Shown one piece after another: positions 8,032-16,885 of a stretch of 64,000 nt of DNA (positions within the stretch are counted from its first letter, which is position 1; the number at the start of each line of letters is the position of its first letter). A program made the position numbers and the translations under genes. Source of the DNA: Acidimicrobiaceae bacterium (GTDB lineage Bacteria > Actinomycetota > Acidimicrobiia > Acidimicrobiales > RAAP-2); contig PMFN01000031.1 in NCBI GenBank assembly GCA_003155135.1, forward strand, positions 62,001 through 126,000. The letters are read 5' to 3'. The notes under the pieces were generated by a model that saw only the letters and a list, made by a program, of their open reading frames with translations, made no database searches and was not told the origin of the DNA.

Positions 8032-9273
8032 GTGACCACACCGAGCCAGCCCAACCGCCACGGGGCGCAGGATGCCGCTGACCTGATCAGGTCTGTTGCC
8101 CTCTCCTCTGCCCGCCTCTGGGAAGAGGTTCTTGAACGACTCGGTAGAGTCGAACGGGCGCAGGTCGAGCTCGCCACGATCGTTTACCGCATTCAGGCGC
8201 AACTCCCAGCCGGACAGAGCGGGTATCCCGACGCCGATGAGTCCTCCGTGCTTGCGCAGCCGGGCAACCGATCTGCGATCGATTCGGGCAGTTCGTGGAC
8301 TGAGCACCATGACGAGGTCACCGGCTTTGCCGGCGGCGCGGTGGCCTTCGACGAGGTGAACGCCCAAACGCTGTCCCCGGCGCCGCCGCCCCCGCCGGCC
8401 GGATTTGCTCCTGACCCCGGCGCACAAATCTGGCCCGCCGCTTCCGGCTTCGAGGACGCGGACTCCGGGGTCGGTGCCCCTCCCCCACCTCCGCCGGCCG
8501 GATTCGCCTCACCCGACTCGGACCCGTTCGGCGACCTCTTCGCCGATCGGCCTGCGGAGCCTCAGCTCGCACCGCCGGCCCCAGACCAGGCGCCTCCTCC
8601 CCCCCCGGGGTTCGGCACCGTCGCTGTCGACGCCTCCTCCGGGCCCGCCGTGCCGCCGCCGCCGCCAACCACCGGATTCGGTGGTCCGGTCAGTGACCCC
8701 GCTCTGCCGCCGCCGCCTCCCGGTTTCGGCTCGGCAGAGGCGCAACTCCCACCTCCCCCGCCTGGATTTGGGGCGGTCAGTGACGTCGACCTCCCGCCGC
8801 CTCCTCCGGGGTTCGGTTCGGTGTTCGAGGCGACTCCTCCGCCGCCCCCGCCTGGATTTGGGCCCGGCAGTGAGTCAAGCCTCCCGCCACCGCCGCCCGG
8901 GTTCGGCGCCGTAAGTGAGACGGAACTTCCTACGCCCCCGCCAGGGTTCGCAGCCCCGACTCAGTCCGACATTCCGGACTTCGGTTCGGTGCCGGCGGTG
9001 AGCCACGAGCCGACAAGCGACAACGCTGGTCCCGCTCCCCTGCCCGCCTACGGATCGACACCGAAGCCGTCGTCAGGGCCACAGGGCTTCGACATGAGCG
9101 ACCTGTCTGGACCTGACGCAATCGGCGGCCAGCCCGCCGGGGTGCCAGAAGCGCCGCAGGCCCCCCTTCCTCCCCCGCCGCCAGGCGGCTTCTCCGCTGC
9201 TCCTGCGTCAGGTGACGACCAGCCCCCCATCACCCCAGACTTCTTCGCCCGAGCCGGCCGCAAGCGCCACTAG
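8032..9273 (+). CDS. Proline-rich repeat protein with PPPPPGFG repeats
   Basis: I recognise no known family. The 413-aa protein starts at GTG 8032, behind a strong AGGGGAG site. Residues ~14-58 form an amphipathic alpha-helical segment. From about residue 118 to 400 come roughly eleven proline-rich repeats, most of them LPPPPPGFG plus 5-7 acidic/small residues (period about 14-15). The tail is ITPDFFARAGRKRH, basic and conserved-looking. It has no signal peptide or membrane segment, so it is probably cytosolic: a disordered spacer with a helical anchor, perhaps a scaffold near the envelope. It is transcribed divergently from the pilin gene. GC content rises sharply inside this gene compared with the pilus genes before it. 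Confidence 0.7.
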   Translation: MTTPSQPNRHGAQDAADLIRSVALSSARLWEEVLERLGRVERAQVELATIVYRIQAQLPAGQSGYPDADESSVLAQPGNRSAIDSGSSWTEHHDEVTGFAGGAVAFDEVNAQTLSPAPPPPPAGFAPDPGAQIWPAASGFEDADSGVGAPPPPPPAGFASPDSDPFGDLFADRPAEPQLAPPAPDQAPPPPPGFGTVAVDASSGPAVPPPPPTTGFGGPVSDPALPPPPPGFGSAEAQLPPPPPGFGAVSDVDLPPPPPGFGSVFEATPPPPPPGFGPGSESSLPPPPPGFGAVSETELPTPPPGFAAPTQSDIPDFGSVPAVSHEPTSDNAGPAPLPAYGSTPKPSSGPQGFDMSDLSGPDAIGGQPAGVPEAPQAPLPPPPPGGFSAAPASGDDQPPITPDFFARAGRKRH

Positions 9274-9319
9274 GTCGAGGCGGGTCCCCACAACTGAGAC
9301 CCATGGGCCTCATTGCGAT

Positions 9320-9817
9320 CTAAAGAGAACCATCAGTGAGTTCCGGGCGACGCCATGGCCCGGAACGGCCACCCGACTTCTCCCAGAGACAGACCTGCTC
9401 GATCGTCATTGTGCGGTCCGAGGACTTGCACATGTCATAGACGGTGAGTGCCGCCACCGTGCAGGCGGTGAGGGCCTCCATCTCGACGCCGGTGCGGTCG
9501 ACGGTCTCGACATGGGCCTCGACCTCGACGTAGTCGTCGCCGATCGAGAAGTTCACCGTCACCGATCCGACCAACACCGGGTGGCACATCGGCACCAGGT
9601 CCGAGGTCCGCTTGGCAGCCTGGATGCCGGCGATGCGGGCCGCGGCGAGGACGTCACCCTTGGTCATGGCGTTGTTGGCGACCTTGTCGGTCGTCTCGGG
9701 CAACATCGTCACGCGACATCGGGCGAGGGCCCGGCGGTGTGTGGGTTCCCTGGGCGTGACATCGGTCATGCGGGCACCGCCGAGGGGGTCAAGACGAGTC
9801 AGGCTGCGATCGGACAC
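9320..9817 (-). CDS. moaC: Cyclic pyranopterin monophosphate synthase MoaC
   Basis: MoaC, acting with MoaA, converts GTP to cyclic pyranopterin monophosphate, the first step of molybdenum cofactor synthesis. The 165-aa product has all family hallmarks: KRTSDLVPMCHP, DRTGVEMEALTA and YDMCKS. Length matches the ~160 aa norm. GTG 9817 is preferred because it preserves the usual N-terminal segment; ATG 9769 would cut it short. No other moa gene is adjacent, but a MoeB-type enzyme is encoded at 47-48 kb. It ends convergently with the proline-rich gene; an imperfect palindrome at 9295-9312 lies between them. Confidence 0.96.
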   Translation of the reverse strand: MSDRSLTRLDPLGGARMTDVTPREPTHRRALARCRVTMLPETTDKVANNAMTKGDVLAAARIAGIQAAKRTSDLVPMCHPVLVGSVTVNFSIGDDYVEVEAHVETVDRTGVEMEALTACTVAALTVYDMCKSSDRTMTIEQVCLWEKSGGRSGPWRRPELTDGSL

Positions 9818-9954
9818 CTGCGTAGTCTACGGCCTGGCCGAATGGCAGCACCTCGATCGGGAACCGCGCGCTAGCATTAGCAGTCAGAGACCGAGAGTGC
9901 TAGCAGCGTGCGGCGGTTCGTCGTCGCCGACTCACTGGGATCAAAGGACATCGA

Positions 9955-10317
9955 ATGCCCACCTATGAATACGCCTGTACCTCGTGCGGCCAGCACGTCG
10001 AGGCAGTCCAGAAGTTCACCGACGACCCGCTCTCCGAGTGCCCACACTGCGGGGGGCCGCTGCGCAAGGTGTTCGGCTCGATCGGCATCGTGCTGAAGGG
10101 CAGCGGCTTCTACAAGAACGACAGCCGTACCTCGCAGGGCGCAAAGAGCCTGTCCGCCACGTCTTCCTCCTCGGACGGTGGAGGCGAGAGCACGACGAAG
10201 GAGTCCGCCAGCAAGGACGGCGCCTCGACTACGACGCCGGCCTCGACGTCCACCAGCAGCGAGGGCTCGTCACCCAAATCCGAGCCCGCTGCCACCCCGA
10301 AGGCCGCCTCGACCTAA
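9955..10317 (+). CDS. FmdB-family zinc-ribbon protein
   Basis: Residues 1-55 form the FmdB/CxxC regulatory-like domain: MPTYEYACTSCG, then ECPHCGGPLRKVFGSIGIVLKGSGFY. The two CxxC pairs should bind one zinc. The remaining ~65 residues are a low-complexity Ser/Thr/Lys/Ala tail that is probably disordered. AAAGGA sits seven bases before the ATG. The molecular role of the family is not established; it was named after a putative regulator of formamidase. It stands alone between moaC and tldE, with a 13-bp gap to the convergent tldE. Confidence 0.9.
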   Translation: MPTYEYACTSCGQHVEAVQKFTDDPLSECPHCGGPLRKVFGSIGIVLKGSGFYKNDSRTSQGAKSLSATSSSSDGGGESTTKESASKDGASTTTPASTSTSSEGSSPKSEPAATPKAAST

Positions 10318-10330
10318 GAGACGAGCTGGC

Positions 10331-11692
10331 TCAGTCGCCGCTCAGTTGCATGTCGGCGATGGCGAGCGTCTGGCCCGCTGCGATCCCGGGCAACCACTGG
10401 AGGTCGCTGCCGATGTGGAGGATCGACTGCAGCATGCGCTGGAGTGTCGATGCGACCGTGACCTCGCGTACCGGCTCGGCCAGCTTGCCGTCTCGGATCA
10501 TGAGCCCTTCGGCCCCGACCGAGAAGTCGCCGCTCACCGCGTTCACCCCCGAGTGCACGCCGGTCACCGACTGGACGAAGAGCCCTTCGCCCACCGAAGC
10601 AAGGACGGCGTCCTGGTCGAGGTGGCCTGGCTCGAGCACGAGCGCACGGCAACCCGCTCCCGGGGTGCCGGCGTAGCCGCCGCGCACCGCCGAGCCTGTC
10701 GATGTGGTGCCCCCTCGGCGAGCCGAGACGGTGTCGTAGAGGAATCCCTGCAGCACGCCAGCTTCGATGAGGGCGTTGCGTCGGCACGCCAGACCCTCGG
10801 CATCGTAGGTGGCCGCCCCGTAGGCGCGTGGGTCGGTCGGGTCATCGACGAGGGTGACCGACGGGACGGCGATGCTCTCGCCGAGCCGACCGGCGAAGAA
10901 TGACCTGCCCTTCACCACCGCCTCGCCGGACATCGCCGAGGAGATGACCGACAACAGCGTGGACACGACCCGTGGGTCGAACACAACGGTGCAGCGGCCG
11001 GACTTCGCCTTGGTGGCGCCCAACATCCGCACGGCTCGGAGCACCGCGTCATGGGCGGCGACGTCGGGGTCGAGTGAGCCTGGGCCCCGCCCGACGCTGA
11101 AGCCACCACCGGTCTGGCTGTCTGCGCCCTCGCCGGCAATCGCCGACACCGAGAGGAAGGCCGAGGTCCGCCTCGTGAACGCCGTGATGCCGGTCGTCGA
11201 CGCAAGTGCCACTTCGACGCTGCCGTCGCCGTAGTCGGCTGAGGAGACCTGGCGAATGTGCGGGTCCGCACCCCGCACCGCTCGCTCGAGCTCGAGTGCC
11301 ATCGCCACCTTCTCTTGGGTCGCGAGCTTCTCGAGCGTCTCGTCCCAGAGGTCCACCTCGACGGCGGCGCGGCCGTCGGGCTCGGCGAGGACCACGTCGG
11401 GGTCGGGCGTGGCGTAGCGCGCGTTGTCCCGCGCCTCGGCCAACGTGGCGTCGACCACGTCGGCGTCGAGCGAACCCGCCCAGGCAAAGCCGAGCCGGTT
11501 GCCCTCGCCGGACTCCCCGGGGAGGATCACCCGGATGCCGACGCCGGCGGAGGTGGCAGACGAGAGTGACTCGACCTCGCCGTCGAACACCCGGATCTCG
11601 GTGTCGTGGCCACGGGCGAGGTACGCCTCGACAGCCTCGCTGCCCTCGGCGCGCTCGACGATCGTGCGGGCGAGGTCGGGAAGCTCGCTCAT
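10331..11692 (-). CDS. tldE: TldE/PmbA, metalloprotease-like partner of TldD
   Basis: The 453-aa TldE/PmbA homologue lacks the zinc-binding HExxxH motif, as expected for the non-catalytic half of the TldD/TldE heterodimer. That heterodimer degrades unfolded peptides and matures certain peptide natural products. Typical features are FDGEVESLSSATSAGVGIRV near the N-terminus, RRNALIEAGVLQGFLYDT and the C-terminal VNAVSGDFSVGAEGLMI. The start ATG overlaps the tldD stop (ATGA), so the two chains are co-translated. The length fits E. coli PmbA (~450 aa). Confidence 0.93.
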   Translation of the reverse strand: MSELPDLARTIVERAEGSEAVEAYLARGHDTEIRVFDGEVESLSSATSAGVGIRVILPGESGEGNRLGFAWAGSLDADVVDATLAEARDNARYATPDPDVVLAEPDGRAAVEVDLWDETLEKLATQEKVAMALELERAVRGADPHIRQVSSADYGDGSVEVALASTTGITAFTRRTSAFLSVSAIAGEGADSQTGGGFSVGRGPGSLDPDVAAHDAVLRAVRMLGATKAKSGRCTVVFDPRVVSTLLSVISSAMSGEAVVKGRSFFAGRLGESIAVPSVTLVDDPTDPRAYGAATYDAEGLACRRNALIEAGVLQGFLYDTVSARRGGTTSTGSAVRGGYAGTPGAGCRALVLEPGHLDQDAVLASVGEGLFVQSVTGVHSGVNAVSGDFSVGAEGLMIRDGKLAEPVREVTVASTLQRMLQSILHIGSDLQWLPGIAAGQTLAIADMQLSGD

Positions 11693-13089
11693 GCTGCGGT
11701 CCCGCCGACCGTCACCCCGCTGATGCGCAACGTCGGTTGGCCGCACCCGACCGGGACGCTCTGGCCATCTTTGCCGCAGGTCCCCGGCGTCGTGGCGAAG
11801 TCGGTCGCCACCGCATCGATGCGTCGCAAGACCTCGGGGCCGTTGCCGATGAGGTTGGCGTCGCGCAACGGCTCGGTGATGTGGCCGTTCTCGATCAGAT
11901 AGGCCTCCGTCGTGCCGAAGACGAAGTCGCCGGTCGTGGTGTTGACCTGCCCGCCGCCGAGTTTGGCGACGTAGACCCCCTTCGGGGTCTGGGCCACGAT
12001 CTCGTCGGGATCCGACTCGCCGGCGAGCACGAACGTGTTGGTCATCCGAACCATGGGCAGGTGCTGGTAGCTCTGCCGCCGACCGTTCCCCGACGACAGC
12101 CGGCCTTCCTTGCGTGCACGCAGCCAGTCCCACATGTAGTCCGTGAGCACCCCGTTTTCGATCAGGACATTGCGTGCGGCGGGGCGGCCCTCGTCGTCGA
12201 CCCGAAATGCGCCCCACTCGCCGCCGACGGTGCCGTCGTCGACGAGGGTGACCAGGGGGCTCGCCACCATCTGGCCGATCTGGCCGACATAGACCGAGGT
12301 GTCTTTCACGATGTGGTCGGCCTCAAGCCCGTGCCCGCATGCCTCGTGGAACAGGATCCCGCCGCTGCCGCCGGCCAGCACGACGGGAAGCTCGCCCGAG
12401 GGGGCGGGCCGGGCGCTGAGCTTGGACAGCGCCCGTCCGGCGGCGACCCTTGCGATCTCGTCGACATCGACGCGTTCGAACACCTCGAAACCCTCGGTGC
12501 GCGCCAGGGACTCGTAGCCGGTCTGCATGCCGGTGTCACCCGTCGCGATGCACACGACGCTGAATCGGGTGCGGACCAGGTCGTCTTCGGCCAGCAGCCC
12601 GTCCGAGTTGGCGATCAGCACCCGGCGGCGGCTGTCGCCGTAGCCAACCTGCACCTGGGAGATGGCGTCGCCCGTCGAGCGGGCGGCATCGTCGGCCCTT
12701 CCGAGCAGCTCGAGCTTGGTGGCCTTGGTCACCGACTCGGGCATCTCGGTCGCGGTCGGCCCGACTGCGGAGCGGGCACCCAGAACCACTGTGCGCACGC
12801 CGCTGCCGCCTTCGCGTGCAACGGCGGCTGCCGCCTCGGCGGCGGCCAGCAGCCCCGCCTCGGAGAGATCCGCAGTGTGCGCGAAGCCCGTCGTCTCGCC
12901 AACGACCACCCGGATGCCCGCGCCGCGCTCGCGGCCGCTCGAGAGCTCCTCGATGCGGCGGTCGTCGAGCGCCGCTCCCTGGGACTGGCGGTCCTCGGCG
13001 AAGATCTCGGCCATGTCACCCCCCCGGGCGAGGGCCTCGTGGAGCACTCGTTCGAGGACGGGGGATTCGATCAACGCAGCGTCGCTCAC
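11689..13089 (-). CDS. tldD: TldD zinc metalloprotease
   Basis: The 466-aa TldD has the zinc site HEACGHGLEAD (HExxxH) in the middle of the chain and the family signature GGGQVNTTTGDFVFGTTEAYLIENG towards the C-terminus (given here only as a region, about residues 395-420). It forms the catalytic half of the TldD-TldE protease. GTG 13089 is the only start close to the expected N-terminus and has no clear Shine-Dalgarno. Its start lies 19 bp from that of a divergent thioesterase gene, so promoters must overlap the coding starts. Confidence 0.93.
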   Translation of the reverse strand: MSDAALIESPVLERVLHEALARGGDMAEIFAEDRQSQGAALDDRRIEELSSGRERGAGIRVVVGETTGFAHTADLSEAGLLAAAEAAAAVAREGGSGVRTVVLGARSAVGPTATEMPESVTKATKLELLGRADDAARSTGDAISQVQVGYGDSRRRVLIANSDGLLAEDDLVRTRFSVVCIATGDTGMQTGYESLARTEGFEVFERVDVDEIARVAAGRALSKLSARPAPSGELPVVLAGGSGGILFHEACGHGLEADHIVKDTSVYVGQIGQMVASPLVTLVDDGTVGGEWGAFRVDDEGRPAARNVLIENGVLTDYMWDWLRARKEGRLSSGNGRRQSYQHLPMVRMTNTFVLAGESDPDEIVAQTPKGVYVAKLGGGQVNTTTGDFVFGTTEAYLIENGHITEPLRDANLIGNGPEVLRRIDAVATDFATTPGTCGKDGQSVPVGCGQPTLRISGVTVGGTAA

Positions 13090-13108
13090 GGGCGGTATCG
13101 TAACCGCC

Positions 13109-13546
13109 GTGTCTCGTTCCACCTCCGGTGTGCCGGCGCCAAACGACCCGCAGCCCGCTGTCGGACTCTGCGCCAGCGTCGAGCTGCTCGTCACCGACGC
13201 GGACACCGCCCTGGCCTTTCATTCCGGTGACGTGCCCGTTCTCGGCACACCGCGCCTCGTGGCGCTGTGCGAGGAGGCCAGCTGCAAGGCACTCGCCGAC
13301 CATCTGGCCGAGGGTCGGACGTCGGTCGCTTCACGGGTGCAGTTCGACCACCTGGCGCCGGTCGGCGTCGGGAGTGTGGTGAGAGCGGAGGGCACGCTCG
13401 AGCGGGTCGAGGGTCGGCGCTTGATCTTCACCATCACCGCCAGCCGACCCGACGGCGGCGGGCTTGTCGGTGCGGGCCGTCTGACGCGGGTCCTCGTCGA
13501 CCGCTCCACCTTCCTCAACAAGCTGGCGCCACGGGCACAATCCTGA
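13109..13546 (+). CDS. FlK-like hotdog thioesterase
   Basis: This 145-aa single-domain hotdog protein resembles the fluoroacetyl-CoA thioesterase FlK group. Family features are VPVLGTPRLVALCEEA (substrate-channel helix with conserved Thr and Glu), then TSVASRVQFDHLAPVGVGS with the Asp-His pair, and GAGRLTRVLVD near the end. Homologues hydrolyse small acyl-CoAs, though the true substrate here is unknown. The GTG start lies 19 bp from the divergent tldD start. The stop TGA overlaps a CTG that seems to open the MFS transporter gene, which suggests coupled expression. Confidence 0.8.
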   Translation: MSRSTSGVPAPNDPQPAVGLCASVELLVTDADTALAFHSGDVPVLGTPRLVALCEEASCKALADHLAEGRTSVASRVQFDHLAPVGVGSVVRAEGTLERVEGRRLIFTITASRPDGGGLVGAGRLTRVLVDRSTFLNKLAPRAQS

Positions 13547-14769
13547 ACCGCCAGGGCCCGCCGCAGGGCGGACCTGGTGAGGGGCCGGCAGCGGCACTCG
13601 CGCCCCTGATTGCCTCGTTCGTCGTCTTCGGGATGTTCTGGGGCACCTGGGCGGTGGCACTCGCCAACGTGCAGGCGACCTTCGGTCTTTCCGACGGCCA
13701 GCTCGGGATCCTCCTGGCGGTCTCCATCGCCCTGGCCGGCATCACCGGAGCGGTGATCAGCCACCACGCGGAGCGGTTCGGGAGCGGCCGCATGCTCGCC
13801 GGCGCGCTCGGCGTGTGGGCGGTGCTGCTCGTCGGCGCCGGCCTGGCACCGACGCTGGCCTTCTTCGTGGTCGCCTTCGGCCTCACCGAAGTGGCGGGGG
13901 GCTGCGTCGACACCGCCATGAACGCGGCGTCGGCCGCCCGGCTGATGGGTCGTCCCGGGGCACTCGTGCGGTTCCACGCGTTCTTCAACACCGGCGCCCT
14001 CCTCGGCGCCGCTGTCGCCGGCATTGTGCTCCACGCCGGCATCTCCTGGCGATGGTTGTGGCCGACTCTGGCGCTCGTGGCGGCCGCCCTGGCCGTGTGG
14101 ACCCGTCGAACGGTCGGCGAGGCGACGCTCCCCGCCCTGCCCACGGGACTCGCCCCGGGGGCCTCGGGCGACGGGGGCGATACCCGGGGGCCGCTGCGGC
14201 GGCTGCGCCGCGACGGCCTCCTGCTCCTCTTGTTCATCTTCGCTCTGGCCGAGGTCACCGAGGGGGGCGTGGACACGTGGGGCGTGCTGTACCTTCGGAC
14301 CCACCTCGCCGCCGGCGTCCTGCTCGGGGCGGGCGCGTACGTGGTCGGCCAGTCGGTCGCCGCCCTCACCCGGGGGGCCGGCGGTCCCGTGCTCGGTCGT
14401 CTGTCGCCCCGGATCGCCCTGGTCGTCGGCGGCTCGATCGCCTCCGCCGGCATCCTGGTCGAGTCGGTCTCGCCCGACGCCGTGGTCGCAGCCGTGGGTC
14501 TCGCACTCGGTGCGGCCGGCGCATCGCTCTTCTGGCCCCTCGTGATGAGCGACGTCTCGAGGGTGGCATCACGGCCGACATCGGCGGTCGGGACCTTCAC
14601 CGGGGCGGGCTACTGCGGCCTGGTGGCCGGGGCCCCGTTGGTGGGCTGGGTCTCGGACACCTACGGCCTCAACCGGGGTCTCCAGGTCCTGGCCGGGGCG
14701 GCCGCCCTGGTCGCGCTCACTTCGCTGTTCAGCCCGGCCCTCAGCCCGCACACCAAACGCGGGGGCTAG
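13543..14769 (+). CDS. MFS transporter, apparently starting at CTG
   Basis: The ~408-aa product has about 12 membrane helices in the MFS fold: GLSDGQLGILLAVSIALAG at helices 1-2 and paired halves split by a charged loop near residue 200. It resembles the YbjJ/fucose-permease-like sugar MFS group; the substrate is unknown. No ATG, GTG or TTG precedes the first helix in this frame. The first ATG (13633) would remove half of helix 1. The CTG at 13543 overlaps the thioesterase stop as CTGA, like two other loci in this window, so I place the start there. If ordinary initiation is required, 13633 is the fallback. Confidence 0.75.
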   Translation: MNRQGPPQGGPGEGPAAALAPLIASFVVFGMFWGTWAVALANVQATFGLSDGQLGILLAVSIALAGITGAVISHHAERFGSGRMLAGALGVWAVLLVGAGLAPTLAFFVVAFGLTEVAGGCVDTAMNAASAARLMGRPGALVRFHAFFNTGALLGAAVAGIVLHAGISWRWLWPTLALVAAALAVWTRRTVGEATLPALPTGLAPGASGDGGDTRGPLRRLRRDGLLLLLFIFALAEVTEGGVDTWGVLYLRTHLAAGVLLGAGAYVVGQSVAALTRGAGGPVLGRLSPRIALVVGGSIASAGILVESVSPDAVVAAVGLALGAAGASLFWPLVMSDVSRVASRPTSAVGTFTGAGYCGLVAGAPLVGWVSDTYGLNRGLQVLAGAAALVALTSLFSPALSPHTKRGG

Positions 14770-14821
14770 CCTGCAGAGTGCCGCCTCTCGCCGGTCACTC
14801 CCCTAGCATGATCCACATCAC

Positions 14822-16861
14822 ATGATCCTCCCCACCATCGAAACACCCTCTGACCTGCGCTCCCTCTCGCCTGCTGAACTCGACACGCTGGCGGCGGAGA
14901 TCCGGGCGTTCATCGTCGAATCGGTGACGACGACGGGCGGGCACCTCGGCTCCAACCTGGGCGTCGTCGAGCTCGCGCTGGCGCTACACCGGGTCTTCAA
15001 CTCCCCCACCGACGCCATCTTGTGGGACACCGGCCACCAGGCCTACATCCACAAGCTGCTCACCGGCCGCCGCTACGGCTTCCGGGACCTGAAGAAGGCC
15101 GGCGGCCTCTCGGGCTACCCCAACCGCGCCGAGTCCGAGCACGACTGGATCGAGAACAGCCACGCCTCGACCGTCCTCTCCTACGCCCACGGTCTGGCCA
15201 GCGCGTTCGAGCTTGGAGGCGAAGCCGTCGGCCACGGCGGCGATCGCCGGGTGGTGGCGGTGATCGGCGACGGCGCCCTCACCGGCGGCATGGCCTACGA
15301 GGCCCTCAACAACCTCGGCCACTCTGGCCGCCGGGTGGTGGTCGTCCTCAACGACAACGGTCGCTCCTACGCACCGACGGTCTCGCACCTCTCGCAGAGC
15401 CTTACCAGCCTCCGGCTGCACCCGACCTACATCCAGACCCGCCAGCGGCTGCGCACCATGCTGCGTGAGCTGCCGGCGGTCGGCGAGCTCGCGTACTCGG
15501 GCGTCCACGGCGTCACCAGCGCGCTGCGAGAGCTGGTCGCCCCCCACACCTTCTTCGAGGCACTGGGCGTGCGCTACGCGGGACCGATCGACGGACACGA
15601 CATCCCCCAGCTCGAGCAGGCACTGCGTAACGCGGCCGAATGGGACGGACCGATCGTCGTCCACGTCCTCACCCAGAAGGGGCGGGGCTACGCGCCCGCC
15701 GAGGAGGACGAGGTCCAGCGCCTCCACGACGTGAAGGCCATCCGGATCCCGTCGAACGACAACATCGTGGGCAGCGCCGTGGGCTCGGCCACCGGCTCGT
15801 CCGAGGCCACCGATATCGGCGCCCACGACACCGTGCTCGCCGCCGAGGACCCCGCGCGCGTCCGGCCGGTGACTTACACCGACGCCTTCACCAGGGCGTT
15901 GCTGCGCGAGGCCGAGCAGCGCCCCGAGATCGTCGCTCTGACCGCGGCGATGCCCGGGCCGACCGGTCTGCTCCCCTTCGAGGCCCGATTCCCCGAGCGG
16001 TTCTTCGACGTCGGGATCGCGGAGCAGCACGAGCTGACCGCTGCGGCCGGCATGGCCATGGGCGGCCTGCGACCCGTCGTCGCCGTCTACTCGACGTTCT
16101 TCAGCCGGGCCTTCGACCAGGCCAACCTCGACATCGGCCTGCACCAGCTGCCGGTCACCCTTGTCTTCGACCGCGCCGGCATCACCGGCGACGACGGCCC
16201 GAGCCATCACGGCCTCCTCGACATGGCCCTGTGCCTGAGCATCCCGGGCATGGCGGTGTTCGCCCCCTCCTCGGCCGAGGAGCTCGAGGCGATGGTACCG
16301 ACGGCCCTGTCGCTCGACGGGCCCGCCGCCATCCGCTTCCCGAAGACGCCGCCGCGCCACGTGGCCCCAGAAGAGGTCGGCGACGGCATGTCGGCCAAGC
16401 TGCTCCGTTCAGGCGACGACTCGGTCTGCCTGATCGGTATCGGCAAGCTGCTCGGCGCCTGCCTCGAGGCTGCCGACGAGCTCGAAGCCGCAGGCGTCGA
16501 CGCCACGGTGTGGGACCCGCGGCTCGTCTGCCCGGCGGACCCCGCCATGCTGCGAGACGCCCTCGGCCACGGGCTCGTGGTCACCGCCGAGGACGGCGTC
16601 CGCATGGGTGGGGCCGGCATGTTCCTCGTCGATGCGATGACGACAATGGCGCGCGAGGAAGGCCTGGCCATGCCCTCGGTGCGCGTGCTCGGCGTCCCCC
16701 GCGAGTTCCTCGCCCAGGCCCACCCCGACGCCATTCTCTCCTCACTCGGGCTCGACGGGCCCGGGGTCGCCCTGTCGGTCCGCCAGGAGCTCGCCCGCCG
16801 CCGGTTCCTCACCGATCGCGCTGCGGACACCTTCGGTGGCGCCGTCGCCTCCGACGACTGA
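14822..16861 (+). CDS. dxs: 1-deoxy-D-xylulose-5-phosphate synthase
   Basis: DXS condenses pyruvate and glyceraldehyde 3-phosphate in a TPP-dependent reaction that opens the MEP isoprenoid pathway. The 679-aa protein has the three transketolase-type domains. Visible are DTGHQAYIHKLLTGR, the TPP/Mg motif GDGALTGGMAYEALNN, the pyrimidine domain with DVGIAEQHELTAAAGMA, and SHHGLLDMAL. It is slightly longer than the ~630 aa norm because of a loop near residues 310-345. No Shine-Dalgarno is visible before the ATG, so the transcript may be leaderless. It ends convergently with the nucleotidyltransferase gene. Confidence 0.96.
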   Translation: MILPTIETPSDLRSLSPAELDTLAAEIRAFIVESVTTTGGHLGSNLGVVELALALHRVFNSPTDAILWDTGHQAYIHKLLTGRRYGFRDLKKAGGLSGYPNRAESEHDWIENSHASTVLSYAHGLASAFELGGEAVGHGGDRRVVAVIGDGALTGGMAYEALNNLGHSGRRVVVVLNDNGRSYAPTVSHLSQSLTSLRLHPTYIQTRQRLRTMLRELPAVGELAYSGVHGVTSALRELVAPHTFFEALGVRYAGPIDGHDIPQLEQALRNAAEWDGPIVVHVLTQKGRGYAPAEEDEVQRLHDVKAIRIPSNDNIVGSAVGSATGSSEATDIGAHDTVLAAEDPARVRPVTYTDAFTRALLREAEQRPEIVALTAAMPGPTGLLPFEARFPERFFDVGIAEQHELTAAAGMAMGGLRPVVAVYSTFFSRAFDQANLDIGLHQLPVTLVFDRAGITGDDGPSHHGLLDMALCLSIPGMAVFAPSSAEELEAMVPTALSLDGPAAIRFPKTPPRHVAPEEVGDGMSAKLLRSGDDSVCLIGIGKLLGACLEAADELEAAGVDATVWDPRLVCPADPAMLRDALGHGLVVTAEDGVRMGGAGMFLVDAMTTMAREEGLAMPSVRVLGVPREFLAQAHPDAILSSLGLDGPGVALSVRQELARRRFLTDRAADTFGGAVASDD

Positions 16862-16885
16862 ACCCGGCGGGGTGGCGGGTGCGGC

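Noticed and set aside
8380-9230. Regular DNA repeats that could suggest a CRISPR array or satellite
   Set aside because: The repeats are imperfect, in frame and encode PPPPPGFG units; there are no unique spacers of uniform size.
9295-9312. Near-perfect 18-bp palindrome TGAGACCCATGGGCCTCA between convergent genes
   Set aside because: It could be a weak bidirectional terminator, but it has no loop spacing or T-run and one mismatch, so I did not list it as a feature.
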